A stretch of 64,000 bases of DNA from Alkalihalobacillus sp. AL-G (GCF_030643805.1 NZ_CP094656.1:2914001-2978000), one strand, 5' to 3'. Positions 44,098 through 53,835 are shown, counted from the stretch's first letter. Program-made: numbers and translations. Notes: generated by a model not told the origin, from the letters alone.

Positions 44098-45144
44098 TTA
44101 CGCAGATCCAACAGAATAATGCTGCTCTGAACTTACTTTATTCAGCTGATCGGCGACCATACCTGCTAGATCAACCACTCGGCAAGAATAGCCCCATTCG
44201 TTATCATACCAAGCAAGGACTTTCACTTTGCGATCTTCAATTACCATTGTTGATAGTCCATCGATGATCGAAGAATTTTCGTTGCCATTATAGTCGATTG
44301 AAACGAGCGGGTCATTGTTGAAACCAAGAACTCCTCGCATCGATCCTTGTGATGCTGCTTCAAAAGCATCGTTAATCTGTTCAACTGTTACGTCTTTTTT
44401 CACATCAACAACAAGATCTACAAGAGATACATTCGGTGTTGGTACGCGAAGAGCCATACCGTGTAGTTTTCCTGCCATCTGTGGAAGAACCTTTGAGATC
44501 GCCTTTGCGGCTCCTGTTGATGTTGGAATGATCGATTGTCCACAAGCTCTCGCACGACGAAGATCCTTATGCGGGTTATCTATATTTTTTTGGTCATTAG
44601 TGTATGCATGTACTGTCGTCATGACACCATTTTCAATTCCAAACTGCTCATCCAATACCTTTACGACTGGAGCCAGGCAGTTCGTTGTGCATGATGCATT
44701 GGAAATAACATCGTGCTTACCAGTATTGTAAGCGTCATCATTTACGCCCATTACAATTGTAATGTCTTCTTCTTTTCCAGGTGCGGTGATAATGACTTTT
44801 TTAGCTCCCGCCTCAATGTGATAACCGGCAGTTTCTTTGGATGTGAATTTACCCGTCGCTTCGATTACGATATCGATGCCCATTTCTGCCCAAGGAAGTT
44901 GTTTCGGATCACGGTTACTCAAAAGCTTTACTGCTTTTCCATCAACGATAAGTGAGTTTTCTCCAGCTTCAACTTCAAGGTCATACGTCCCATGAATACT
45001 ATCGTATTTCACCATATGCGCTAGTGTTTCTGATGGGTAGCTTGCATTTATCGCAACAACATCTAAATGTTGATCTTTCATTGCTTTTCGAAAAACCATT
45101 CTCCCGATACGACCAAACCCATTAATAGCTACTCTTGCTTTCAT
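44098..45144 (-). CDS. gapB: Gluconeogenic glyceraldehyde-3-phosphate dehydrogenase
   Basis: 348 residues. Rossmann start INGFGRIGRMVFRKA, active-site SNASCTTNCLAPVVKVLDE (Cys near 154), and WYDNEWGYSCRVVDLA. After the second strand it reads VAINASYPSETLAHM rather than the Asp-containing form of NAD-specific GapA, which fits the NADP-preferring GapB used in gluconeogenesis. Located between speD and coaE as in B. subtilis. Two CcpN-like boxes lie in its upstream region. Confidence 0.94.
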   Translation of the reverse strand: MKARVAINGFGRIGRMVFRKAMKDQHLDVVAINASYPSETLAHMVKYDSIHGTYDLEVEAGENSLIVDGKAVKLLSNRDPKQLPWAEMGIDIVIEATGKFTSKETAGYHIEAGAKKVIITAPGKEEDITIVMGVNDDAYNTGKHDVISNASCTTNCLAPVVKVLDEQFGIENGVMTTVHAYTNDQKNIDNPHKDLRRARACGQSIIPTSTGAAKAISKVLPQMAGKLHGMALRVPTPNVSLVDLVVDVKKDVTVEQINDAFEAASQGSMRGVLGFNNDPLVSIDYNGNENSSIIDGLSTMVIEDRKVKVLAWYDNEWGYSCRVVDLAGMVADQLNKVSSEQHYSVGSA

Positions 45145-45165
45145 GTTGGTATCCCTCCACTATAA

Positions 45166-45208
45166 AGTGCTATACTTTATTCTCTAAATCTAAAAATAGT
45201 ATAACATA
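45166..45208 (-). promoter_or_regulatory. Two CcpN-like operators upstream of gapB
   Basis: Minus-strand TATGTTATACT (45198-45208) matches the CcpN consensus TRTGHYATAYW perfectly; plus-strand AGTGCTATACT (45166-45176) matches with one mismatch in opposite orientation. CcpN represses gapB and pckA during glycolytic growth in B. subtilis. Confidence 0.6.
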
Positions 45209-45244
45209 TTTTATGCGAATGGGAACATTAATTTATCGAAAAGC

Positions 45245-45276
45245 TAAAAAAAGGCCGTTGCCCGACCTTTTATGAT
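45245..45276 (-). terminator. Terminator behind coaE
   Basis: AAAAAAAGGCCG (45247-45258) and CGACCTTTT (45263-45271) form a short GC stem with a T-run on the minus strand. Confidence 0.65.
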
Positions 45277-45330
45277 GTATTTTTAATTATATTGAATCGA
45301 CAAATTCGCCGACTTTCAGTTTGCGTACTT

Positions 45331-45921
45331 TTAAAGAACGCCCCACTCTTTTAAAAGACCCAAAAGCTGGCCCTTGCTTTGTTCGATAGAGCCGTTGTTA
45401 TCAATAATTGCATCTGCCCACTCCCGCTTTTCGTCAAGAGATAGTTGGGATCGGATTCTTGAAAGAGCCTCTTCCTCAGTGAAGCCATCTCTATTGACCA
45501 ACCGTCTGAGCTGGGTATCAGAGGTTACATATACAAGCAACGTCCTATCAACAAAATGGGTAAGCTTACTTTCGAAGAGTAATGGGATATCCAATACGAC
45601 CGACTCATTGTCCAAAAGATAGGCGTCTTTGCGATCAAGCATCCTTTTTCGAACAGCCGGATGAACGATTCCATTAAGAAGTTGCCGTTTATCTCGATCA
45701 TTAAAGACTATTGCACCTAACTTCTTCCGGTCAATCGTTTGGTCCGCCAACAGAAGATCATCCCCGAAGGCTTCAACGATCTTTTTATAGGATTCTTCAC
45801 CCGGTTCTACAACTTCCCGCGCAATCATATCAGCATCGACAACGGGGATATCCAAACTTTTGAAAATGGAAGAAATCGTACTTTTTCCGCTCGCGATCCC
45901 TCCTGTTAAACCAATAATCAC
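45331..45921 (-). CDS. coaE: Dephospho-CoA kinase
   Basis: 196 residues: Walker A GLTGGIASGKST (4-15), VVDADMIAREVV, VLDIPLLFES and the LID Arg region (RLVNRDGFTEEEALSRIRSQ). Last step of CoA synthesis. Start GTG 45921 after GAGGTG. 10 bases behind ytaF. Confidence 0.95.
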   Translation of the reverse strand: MIIGLTGGIASGKSTISSIFKSLDIPVVDADMIAREVVEPGEESYKKIVEAFGDDLLLADQTIDRKKLGAIVFNDRDKRQLLNGIVHPAVRKRMLDRKDAYLLDNESVVLDIPLLFESKLTHFVDRTLLVYVTSDTQLRRLVNRDGFTEEEALSRIRSQLSLDEKREWADAIIDNNGSIEQSKGQLLGLLKEWGVL

Positions 45922-45931
45922 AGGTCACACC

Positions 45932-46579
45932 TCACAATTTCAATACCCCCAGGATAATTAGGATTACTCCTGGTAAAAAATTAATTAACCGTACAAATGA
46001 AAAGCTTGAAAATATTTTTCCGAGTTTCATTCCAGCTACGAGAAAAAATGAACTCATCGTTGCTACAATCAATGCCGTTTGTAAATGTGGAAAGCCGAGT
46101 AACGAAGCACCAATTCCGGCTGCAAATGAATCGAGAGAAAGTGCCAACCCAAGCAACAGTGCCTCTAATCCAGTGATTGTCCCGGAACGGTCGATATCTG
46201 CTACATCCGGTGATCTAAGGATTTGAATTACGATGCCTAGTGATTTGATCTCCATATTCCATACATGATCCGTTGACGTTTCGGTTTGTTCATGCGGTTC
46301 TGATTTCGATCTGAATAATTGCCACAGGACATATATACCGAGAAAGATGAGCATTACCCCACCGATAGCCTCTGCAAATTCTTCAGAAATAAACGTACTT
46401 ACTATAGTACCAACGTTCAATGCTGCGAGAAGCACCATGGCTGAACATAAAGCAATGAGGATAATTGAGAAATACGTTATTTTCATCTTTCGTACGCCGT
46501 AAGTGACTCCTACACCAAAACTGTCCATACTGACAGCAAAGGTCAAGGTTAATAAGGAAACCCAACCGGTCACGTCCAT
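45932..46579 (-). CDS. ytaF: Sporulation membrane protein YtaF (MntP-like)
   Basis: 215 residues, about six membrane segments arranged as two related halves, each with an acidic membrane motif: AVSMDSFGVGVTYGVRKM and LALSLDSFAAGIGASLLG. This is the LysE/MntP-like pattern of YtaF. Between mutM and coaE as in B. subtilis. Transport substrate unknown. Confidence 0.9.
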   Translation of the reverse strand: MDVTGWVSLLTLTFAVSMDSFGVGVTYGVRKMKITYFSIILIALCSAMVLLAALNVGTIVSTFISEEFAEAIGGVMLIFLGIYVLWQLFRSKSEPHEQTETSTDHVWNMEIKSLGIVIQILRSPDVADIDRSGTITGLEALLLGLALSLDSFAAGIGASLLGFPHLQTALIVATMSSFFLVAGMKLGKIFSSFSFVRLINFLPGVILIILGVLKL

Positions 46580-46687
46580 AAACCCTCCCTGCGTTAATGC
46601 TAGGATAGTATATGGAAGGTGCCCATCCGATGTACGACATTTTTTCTGCTTATGTGTGTTTATAAAGGAGGATTTTTAACACCCTCT

Positions 46688-47521
46688 TTATCTAATCTTT
46701 GTCTGACAGTTTGTACAGATATGGGTTCCTCGCCCTCCGACGACGATTCGAACGATTTCGTTCCCGCACGAATAACAGGATTCCCCTTTACGTGCATATA
46801 CCGCAAGCTGCTGCTGAAACATTCCCATCTCACCTTGTGAATTAACATATGAACGAATCGTGCTGCCACCTTGATTCACTGCTTTGTCAAGGGTTTCGAC
46901 AATGGATTGATGCAATTTTCCGACCTGCTTTTTGCTCAATGATTTCGCTGAGCTTTCCGGGTGAATGCCAGCTTTAAATAGGGCTTCATCGACATAAATA
47001 TTCCCGAGTCCAACAACAATGGTTTGATCTAACAAAACCTGTTTAACGTTTCGACTGGTTTGCTGAAACATCCCCAATAAGTCTTCGGCTGCAAACGAAT
47101 CCGATAGTGGCTCTGGTCCGAGTTGGGACAACGGGAGGTAGTTCTCTTCCTCTCCACGTTCGAATACATGCATCGTCCCGAATTTCCGAACATCTCGATA
47201 CCTAAGTTCGGTACCGTCCGTAAACGAAAACCTGACGTGGGTGTGTTTATCCACCTCGTCCTGTTTATCAGCCACGACATAACGTCCTTCCATTCGGAGG
47301 TGGGAGATTAATACAACATCATCCATGACGATTTTCAGAAACTTCCCTCTACGTCCAATTGACGTGATCGTTTGACCGATTAAAAGAAAACGAAATTGTT
47401 CTATATCATCTGGCCGCTTAATGATTTTCGACCAGCTGACCTTCACATCTTCAATCTGTTTTCCCAAGATTAATGTTTCAAGTGTTCTTCTTACAGTTTC
47501 TACTTCTGGCAATTCCGGCAT
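46688..47521 (-). CDS. mutM: Formamidopyrimidine-DNA glycosylase
   Basis: 277 residues. Catalytic Pro2-Glu3 at the start (MPELPEVETVRRTL), requiring ATG 47521 rather than 47530; helix-two-turn-helix (DQTIVVGLGNIYVDEALFKA) and a C-terminal zinc finger with Cys pairs (GESCYSCGNEIVR...GTHICTNCQ). Excises 8-oxoG and Fapy lesions. 18 bases behind polA, probably co-transcribed. Confidence 0.96.
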   Translation of the reverse strand: MPELPEVETVRRTLETLILGKQIEDVKVSWSKIIKRPDDIEQFRFLLIGQTITSIGRRGKFLKIVMDDVVLISHLRMEGRYVVADKQDEVDKHTHVRFSFTDGTELRYRDVRKFGTMHVFERGEEENYLPLSQLGPEPLSDSFAAEDLLGMFQQTSRNVKQVLLDQTIVVGLGNIYVDEALFKAGIHPESSAKSLSKKQVGKLHQSIVETLDKAVNQGGSTIRSYVNSQGEMGMFQQQLAVYARKGESCYSCGNEIVRIVVGGRGTHICTNCQTKIR

Positions 47522-47539
47522 TCCACTCACCTACATTTT

Positions 47540-50176
47540 TTACTTAGCATCGTACCATGTGTCGCCATAGGAATAATCCACTTTTAATGGAACATCTATC
47601 TGTATTGCTTGCTCCATGACATCTGGAACGATCCTCTCCAGTATCTCGATCTCTTCCTTAGGTGCTTCGAAAATCAATTCATCGTGTACTTGTAAAAGCA
47701 TCCTCGTCTGTAAACCCTCTGCCTTTAAACGTTCAGCCATACTGACCATCGCTTTTTTGATGATATCAGCGGCAGAACCTTGAATCGGTGTATTCATAGC
47801 GGTTCGTTCCGCGAAGCTTCTTAAATTGAAATTCCGGCTCGTAATTTCCGGGAGATATCTTCTGCGGTTCAACATCGTTGTGACATAGCCATCTTGCTTC
47901 GCCTGCTGTACAATATCGTCCATATATTGCTTTACACCCGGGAAGCTTTCAAAATAACGCTGAATAAATTGGCCTGCCTCTTTTCGGGTAATACCAAGAC
48001 TTTGAGAAAGACCATAATCACTGATCCCATAAACGATACCGAAATTAACGGCCTTTGCTTGTCGACGCATGTCAGAAGTAACCTCATCCTCTGAAACATG
48101 AAAAACGTCCATTGCCGTTTTCGTGTGGATATCTAATTCATTGTTAAAGGCATCAATCAATTTTTCGTCCTGAGCAATATGCGCTAAAACTCTTAACTCG
48201 ATCTGCGAGTAATCTGATGCAAACATGACCCAATCTTTTTCTGAAGGTACGAATGCTTGTCTTATTTTTCTGCCCGCCTCTAAGCGAATTGGGATGTTTT
48301 GAAGGTTGGGATCAATCGAACTTAGACGGCCAGTTTGCGCTAGCGCCTGATTGAACCGCGTATGAATCTTTTCGGTTTCACGGTTCACAACCTTCAACAA
48401 GCCCTCGATATAGGTAGAATTCAATTTACCTAGCTGACGGAAAAAAAGAATTTCTTCGACCACCTCATGTTTGTCCTTCAGCTTTTCAAGCACATCCGCT
48501 GAGGTTGAGTATCCAGTTTTTGTTTTCTTGATAGCTGGAAGCTGCAATTTTTCAAACAGAATCTCTCCAAGCTGTTTTGGTGAATTGATATTGAACTCTG
48601 TACCGACTAGCTCATAAATTTTAGTTTCTATTTTCTTAAGCTGTTCTTCGAGTTCAGTACCCATATCCTCAAGTCGTTTCACATCGACCTGTACACCCTG
48701 CTGCTCCATCTTGCCAAGCACTAACGATAAAGGCATCTCGAGGTTATAAAACAAGTCATCCTGTTCGTTTTTCTTTATGCTTTCCTGCAATTTAGGAACA
48801 ACTGCTTGAAGCATACTTGCCTTCCGTACGATATGTTCGCTTAGCATATCCTGATCCGGAACCTTTTGTTTGGCTCCTTTTCCATACACGGCTTCATCAC
48901 TGGACACAGCGTTCAGGCCGAGACGTGATGCAATAGAAGGAATATCATGAGAAGATTCAGATGGGTTTAACAGATAAGAGGCAATGAGTGCATCAAATGT
49001 GACCCCTCTCAAATGTATCCCCTTCCAGGCTAATGAAACGATTGCTTGTTTAGCATCAGAAGTATATTTTTCAATTTCTCCATCCTCAAGCCACGCGATT
49101 AACGTATCTGATTTTAACGCGATGTCCGTAGGTATAAAATAATTCCCTTTTTCATTTACAACTCCGAATCCTAAAATATCACCATTATGATAGTTTTCTT
49201 CTAAACACTCTATGACAATTGCTCCGTTTGAACCGAGTTCCTCTTCCGTAATTTCATCAAGGATGTCATACTTGATTTCTTCTGCAGGTTTTTCCGCCTC
49301 TTCAGCAGCTTCACTATCATACTTTGCGAGTAAAGAATTGAACCCAAGCTCCTTGAACAACTTGATTACATCTTCTGAGAACTCTTGATGGAAATCACAG
49401 TGATCCAGCTTCACGTCGATCGGAGCATCCTGATCGATCGTCGCAAGCTTTTTACTCATTTCGGCCAATTCTTTATGTTCTTCAAGCTTCTCTTTAAGCT
49501 TTTTCCCGGAAATCTTTTCAATCGATTCAAGTACGTTTTCAACGGTCCCGTACTCTTTTAGGAGCTTGATAGCCGTCTTCTCTCCAACACCCGGAACCCC
49601 AGGAATGTTATCAGAGCTATCACCCATTAGCCCCTTCATATCGATAATCTGTTCAGGAGTCAGCCCATATCGTTCTTCTACATGTTGAAGATCGTATGTA
49701 TCAACGTCTGTAATTCCTTTTCTAGTAAGAGCGACGGTCACATTATCACCAACAAGCTGCAATAAATCCTTATCACCTGTAATGACCTTGACATCCCATT
49801 CATCAGAATTGGATTGTTTCGATAATGTTCCGATAATGTCATCTGCTTCGTATTGTTCAAGCTCATACCGTTTGATTTTAAACGCATCTAAAAGCTCACG
49901 AATCAATGGGAACTGTTCCGAAAGTTCTGGTGGTGTCTTTTGTCTTCCGCCCTTATATTCATTAAACGTCTTATGGCGGAAAGTTGTTTTCCCTGCATCA
50001 AATGCAACAACCATATGAGTTGGTGCTTCTTCTTCAATTACCTTTAAAAGCATGGTAGTAAATCCATAAACTGCATTCGTATAAACCCCTTTATCATTAT
50101 TTAAAAGGGGCAATGCAAAAAACGCTCGGTAAGCAATACTATTTCCATCGATCAATACGAGTTTATTTTTACTCAT
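47540..50176 (-). CDS. polA: DNA polymerase I
   Basis: 878 residues. 5' nuclease domain (1-290; LIDGNSIAYRAFFAL, GLMGDSSDNIPGVPGVGEKT), a 3'-5' exonuclease-like domain (about 310-460) in which the DxE metal motif is replaced (IVIECLEEN), so proofreading is probably absent as in other Bacillus Pol I, and the polymerase domain with motif A (DYSQIELRVLAH), B (RRQAKAVNFGIVYG) and C (QVHDELIFE). Functions in Okazaki fragment and gap repair. ATG 50176 after AGGAGGG. Confidence 0.97.
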   Translation of the reverse strand: MSKNKLVLIDGNSIAYRAFFALPLLNNDKGVYTNAVYGFTTMLLKVIEEEAPTHMVVAFDAGKTTFRHKTFNEYKGGRQKTPPELSEQFPLIRELLDAFKIKRYELEQYEADDIIGTLSKQSNSDEWDVKVITGDKDLLQLVGDNVTVALTRKGITDVDTYDLQHVEERYGLTPEQIIDMKGLMGDSSDNIPGVPGVGEKTAIKLLKEYGTVENVLESIEKISGKKLKEKLEEHKELAEMSKKLATIDQDAPIDVKLDHCDFHQEFSEDVIKLFKELGFNSLLAKYDSEAAEEAEKPAEEIKYDILDEITEEELGSNGAIVIECLEENYHNGDILGFGVVNEKGNYFIPTDIALKSDTLIAWLEDGEIEKYTSDAKQAIVSLAWKGIHLRGVTFDALIASYLLNPSESSHDIPSIASRLGLNAVSSDEAVYGKGAKQKVPDQDMLSEHIVRKASMLQAVVPKLQESIKKNEQDDLFYNLEMPLSLVLGKMEQQGVQVDVKRLEDMGTELEEQLKKIETKIYELVGTEFNINSPKQLGEILFEKLQLPAIKKTKTGYSTSADVLEKLKDKHEVVEEILFFRQLGKLNSTYIEGLLKVVNRETEKIHTRFNQALAQTGRLSSIDPNLQNIPIRLEAGRKIRQAFVPSEKDWVMFASDYSQIELRVLAHIAQDEKLIDAFNNELDIHTKTAMDVFHVSEDEVTSDMRRQAKAVNFGIVYGISDYGLSQSLGITRKEAGQFIQRYFESFPGVKQYMDDIVQQAKQDGYVTTMLNRRRYLPEITSRNFNLRSFAERTAMNTPIQGSAADIIKKAMVSMAERLKAEGLQTRMLLQVHDELIFEAPKEEIEILERIVPDVMEQAIQIDVPLKVDYSYGDTWYDAK

Positions 50177-50239
50177 CCGAATCCCTCCTCGTCCAATAAC
50201 ACTCTAGCTTTAGTTTACCATGTTTATTTTAATAAAGAA

Positions 50240-50502
50240 AAAAGGATTCATCCTCCCACGACTAAAGCATTGATCTTTGTAAACGAGGTGACGATCGACA
50301 TATCGCCTGCCGGTGTTGTTCGCTTTTCCTTCTAGGCTCATCATCTCGCATTTCGAATCAATCGGACTTTGGTTGATTTCCCGAACAGTTTCTGACGAAA
50401 AGTGAGCCACGCACGGGAAGCCATTTTTTTGGCAACCGAGGCATTGACTTCATTCCCAAAGTGTTGGCGGATGGGTTTGACCCACTGATGGGCATAGGTA
50501 AA
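50240..50502 (-). pseudogene. Decayed TnpB-like (IS200/IS605 family) transposase fragment
   Basis: No start or intact frame. One frame reads TYAHQWVKPIRQHFGNEVNA then SVAKKMASRAWLTFRQKLFG and KSTKVRLIRNA; after a frameshift another reads CEMMSLEGKANNTGRRYVDR then HLVYKD. The ..SLEGKxNxTGxR.. pattern is typical of the N-terminal half of TnpB-like proteins; the catalytic RuvC half and zinc ribbon are missing. It lies in the polA-phoR gap. The family call is from memory of the pattern and should be checked. Confidence 0.45.
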
Positions 50503-50569
50503 TGACAATTAATTATTTAAGTTACACGAGAAATCAATTTCACCACGCACACGTCCGAATCTCACTTGA

Positions 50570-52288
50570 TTATTTTTTGATTTTAGGAAATGACAGGAGA
50601 AATGTCGTACCTGCATCGTTTGCACTTTTCACCTGAATCGAGCCTTTATGTGCTTCGACTAAATGTTTGACGATTGCGAGTCCAAGTCCTGTTCCACCAG
50701 AATTTCTACTTCGTGCTTTATCAATTCGATAGAACCTTTCAAATATGCGTGGGATTTCCTCATCATCCATTCCAATTCCGGTATCCTTTACAGTCACATT
50801 TACAGCCCCTGGCTCTTCACTGCCGATTAACTGAACAGTACCTCCAGAAGGGGTATAGCTTATTGCATTATTAACAAGGTTGATCAAAATTTGCTTGATC
50901 CTCAAGGCATCCCCTTCAATCTGGAGATCATCGCATGTTGAAACAACGAAATGTATATCTTTTTCATTCGCTCGTGTTTCAAGTAAGTTTTTGACATCAT
51001 TAATAATCAGCCCAACATCAATTCTTTGCAATTCCAGCTGAAAATTCGCCTGTTCCATTTTCGTAAAATCGAGCAAATCATTGATCAGTCTTTGAAGACG
51101 GTCACTTTCCTTCCAAATTATCGTTAAGAACTTTGTTCGAAGTTCTTTGTTATCCATCGCACCATCCAGCAGAGTTTCAGCAAAGCCTTTCAGTGACGTA
51201 ACAGGTGTCCGAAGTTCGTGGGAAACATTCGCAACAAAATCTTTTCGTACTTGTTCGAGGTTTTTCAGTTCTGTAATGTCATGAAACACAAGAACGATTC
51301 CCTTTAAGTTTTCATACTGACCTAAAATCGGTACACAAGTAACATCAAAGTGCTTTCGTGTGATTCCAACCGATAAAAGAACCTGCTTACGAACAATTTT
51401 TTCTGTGAGGAAAGTTTCCTTCACGAGCTCAACTACATCTTCATGCGGCATTATTTCATGGTACATTTTATCGTTCAAGACGTTCCCATCCACTAAAAAC
51501 GTTTCTTTATAAAAGCGGTTCATCAGATTTATATATCCTTTAGAATCGATCAAGAGAAGTCCGCTTCCCATATTTTCAATCACAGTCTTCATCCGCTCTT
51601 GCTCCGCTTCCCTTGAACGTGTTATTTGCTCAAGATTACGTGCAAGGACATTAAGGGAATGGTTAAGTTCGCCCGATTCCCTTAGCTGATACTCATGGCT
51701 TCTAGCTTTGTAATTTCCACGTGCAAGCTCACTTGCAACTCTCACGGCATCATCAACTGGATTAGCAAGCTTGTTCGTAAGTCGGAAGGTTAAATAGATT
51801 AAAATACAATACCCAAAAAATAGTGAAAACAATATGGGAAACCATATTTTCCGTACATCATTTTTAAAGGTTTGATCTGAAATTGTTAGGACAAGGAATC
51901 CATCCAATGAATCTCCTTCTGTCAGAGCAATTACAAAGTCGGTGTACCCTTCACGCTTCAATTGTTGAACATTATTTGTCACCTTTTTAAAACGGTCAGA
52001 ATCAACCAATTCCCTACCGGATATCGTTGATTCAATAACATCACCGTCTCCGGAATAATACGTGAGCCCGCCATCTAATTCTTCTGCTAAATGCTCCAGC
52101 GGTTCTTCGATATCCCTATTGTCCTGAACAGACTTTGCGACCAGCCGTAATTGGGTTTCATAAGCTTCAACCTTCTGACGTTCAATACCTCCGATTGAAA
52201 GGTTTGCAATTAAAAAGCCTAGTAAGAGAAAGATGATGCTTGTGAAAACGACAAAGGCATTTAAAATTCGCCCGCGAAAGTTGCTCAT
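50570..52288 (-). CDS. phoR: Phosphate-sensing histidine kinase PhoR
   Basis: 572 residues. TM1 (about 8-30), an extracytoplasmic sensor domain (about 31-147), TM2 (148-168), HAMP (about 169-222), PAS (about 235-340), HisKA with H-box FVANVSHELRTPVTSLKGFA, and HATPase_c with N box NLVNNAISYTPSG, DTGIGMDDEEIPRIFERFYR and GGTGLGLAIV. Phosphorylates PhoP under phosphate limitation. It begins directly behind the phoP stop with GGAGGG inside phoP. Confidence 0.95.
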   Translation of the reverse strand: MSNFRGRILNAFVVFTSIIFLLLGFLIANLSIGGIERQKVEAYETQLRLVAKSVQDNRDIEEPLEHLAEELDGGLTYYSGDGDVIESTISGRELVDSDRFKKVTNNVQQLKREGYTDFVIALTEGDSLDGFLVLTISDQTFKNDVRKIWFPILFSLFFGYCILIYLTFRLTNKLANPVDDAVRVASELARGNYKARSHEYQLRESGELNHSLNVLARNLEQITRSREAEQERMKTVIENMGSGLLLIDSKGYINLMNRFYKETFLVDGNVLNDKMYHEIMPHEDVVELVKETFLTEKIVRKQVLLSVGITRKHFDVTCVPILGQYENLKGIVLVFHDITELKNLEQVRKDFVANVSHELRTPVTSLKGFAETLLDGAMDNKELRTKFLTIIWKESDRLQRLINDLLDFTKMEQANFQLELQRIDVGLIINDVKNLLETRANEKDIHFVVSTCDDLQIEGDALRIKQILINLVNNAISYTPSGGTVQLIGSEEPGAVNVTVKDTGIGMDDEEIPRIFERFYRIDKARSRNSGGTGLGLAIVKHLVEAHKGSIQVKSANDAGTTFLLSFPKIKK

Positions 52289-52996
52289 CTATTGAGGGCC
52301 CTCCAGTTTATACCCTAATCCCCGAATCGTCTTTATATAGATCGGTTTCCGTGTATTTTGTTCAATTTTTTCCCGAAGATGGCTAATATGTACATCGACG
52401 ATCCTCGTATCCCCCACAAAATCATAATTCCAAATTGCACTGAGTAATTGCTCTCTTGAGAGGACACGGCTTTTATTTTTGACAAGATAAACGAGTAGTT
52501 CGAATTCCTTCGGTGTCAATTCAAGTGCGCGCTCTTGAAAGAAGGCTTCATAGTTTTCAGGAAAGACCTTTAAATCACCGATTTCAAGAAATTCTGTATT
52601 AGAATCAGCACGATCTGATGACGTAGTTATTTGACTTCTTCTTAAAATTGCTTTAACACGTGCAACGACTTCTCTTGGACTAAAGGGTTTTGTCATATAA
52701 TCATCTGCACCAAGCTCAAGACCTAACACTTTATCAAACTCATCATCCTTTGCTGTCAGCATCAAGATTGGAATCATGTGTTGAGTTTGACGGAGATTCT
52801 TACATATGTCTAATCCATCCATACCTGGCAGCATCAAGTCAAGAACAAGCAAATCGGGTGTTTCAGCTTTTGCTAGTTCTAACCCCTTTATCCCATCCAA
52901 AGCAGTGATCACTTCAAAACCAGCCTGCTCTAAATTGAATTGAAGCAGTGTGTTAATCGATTCTTCATCTTCAACAACCAATATTTTCTCGTTCAT
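52289..52996 (-). CDS. phoP: Phosphate-response regulator PhoP
   Basis: 235 residues, OmpR family. Receiver: acidic pair EDEE (9-12), phospho-Asp in LLVLDLMLPGMDG (near residue 53), Lys in DYMTKPFSPRE; C-terminal winged helix (about 130-232, LTPKEFELLVYLVKNKSRVL, VDVHISHLREKIE). Activates phosphate-starvation genes. Cotranscribed with phoR. Confidence 0.96.
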   Translation of the reverse strand: MNEKILVVEDEESINTLLQFNLEQAGFEVITALDGIKGLELAKAETPDLLVLDLMLPGMDGLDICKNLRQTQHMIPILMLTAKDDEFDKVLGLELGADDYMTKPFSPREVVARVKAILRRSQITTSSDRADSNTEFLEIGDLKVFPENYEAFFQERALELTPKEFELLVYLVKNKSRVLSREQLLSAIWNYDFVGDTRIVDVHISHLREKIEQNTRKPIYIKTIRGLGYKLEGPQ

Positions 52997-53061
52997 GGGC
53001 TTCCCCCAACCTAATAGGATTCATCTTTTGCCTTTATTCTTACACATAAGAACCTAAAAAA

Positions 53062-53092
53062 AAACAAAAAAGCCGAAAACGACTTTTTTGTT
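53062..53092 (-). terminator. Terminator upstream of phoP (behind the MaoC-like gene)
   Basis: AAAAAAGCCG (53066-53075) pairs with CGACTTTTTTG (53080-53090) around AAAA; T-run on the minus strand. Confidence 0.7.
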
Positions 53093-53157
53093 AACGAATA
53101 TTTACATTAGCTTAAAAAAAATAACGTTCAATGCGTGAGGACTTTTCAAGGAACGAA

Positions 53158-53220
53158 GAAGTTGGACTGAATCCATCACGTTGTGAGATCACGTCGAACT
53201 GACTCACCTCCTGTGAGCCC
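53158..53220 (+). repeat. Dispersed repeat core, third copy
   Basis: GAAGTTGGACTGAATCCATC ... ACGTCGAACTGACTCACCTC then CTGTGAGCCC, with AACGAAGAA just before; aligns with 32916-32978. Its last base is the first base of the MaoC-like gene's stop codon complement. Confidence 0.65.
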
Positions 53221-53696
53221 TAAAAATTATCGAACGTTCTAGCAGTAATCGAACGCGGTGGATACGGTGGACATACATCGATATCCCCGTCGATAATGAC
53301 CTCCTGTGATTCATCGAATCCTTTGATTCCGATGGTCACAAGATGGTTCTCTGAATCTACCCCTGTCACTTCAAACTTTAATACAATCGTTGCATAGTGG
53401 TGGACAGGATTTGGAAACGAAATGTTCTGTCTAATAATACAACTCCCTGGACCAGGAAGGAATTTGCTGATTGATGACGTAACAAAACCTAGCAACATTA
53501 TCTGTGGAACAACTGGTTTCTTAAACGGAGTCAATGATGCATAATCATGTTGGATGAAAAGCGGATTATTGTCGTCCGTTAACCCTAAATAAAGAAGAAT
53601 ATCTTTATCCTCAATGGTTTCAGTAATTTCTAATTTCTCCCCAATATTGATTTCTTCGATTTTTCGTCCGATTTTTCGTTTTTTCCCTAGTAACAT
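53220..53696 (-). CDS. MaoC-like hotdog-fold hydratase domain protein
   Basis: 158 residues. Matches the single-domain MaoC/R-hydratase pattern: TETIEDKDILLYLGLTDDNN then PLFIQHDYASLTPFKKPVVP (the hydratase D...H region), LLGFVTSSISKFLPGPGSCI and NISFPNPVHHYATIVL. Possibly an enoyl-CoA hydratase; not verified. Monocistronic between phoP and mdh. A repeat abuts its stop. Confidence 0.75.
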   Translation of the reverse strand: MLLGKKRKIGRKIEEINIGEKLEITETIEDKDILLYLGLTDDNNPLFIQHDYASLTPFKKPVVPQIMLLGFVTSSISKFLPGPGSCIIRQNISFPNPVHHYATIVLKFEVTGVDSENHLVTIGIKGFDESQEVIIDGDIDVCPPYPPRSITARTFDNF

Positions 53697-53835
53697 GCTG
53701 TTCCCTCCTCTGAAGTAAGCGATTACATTTTTCTATAAAGAAATCTTGGTAAAGTCAAGCCTTAGCTAAACTAAATACTATAGAAAGCATTATGCTGTAG
53801 TGAAAAATAAAAACATTCTGACATAAGTATGTAAA

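Noticed and set aside
44315-44731. 138-codon plus-strand ORF opposite gapB
   Set aside because: Antisense shadow arising from gapB codon usage.
47540-50176. Proofreading activity in PolA
   Set aside because: The exonuclease-like domain lacks the DxE metal motif (IVIECLEEN instead), as in other Bacillus Pol I enzymes.
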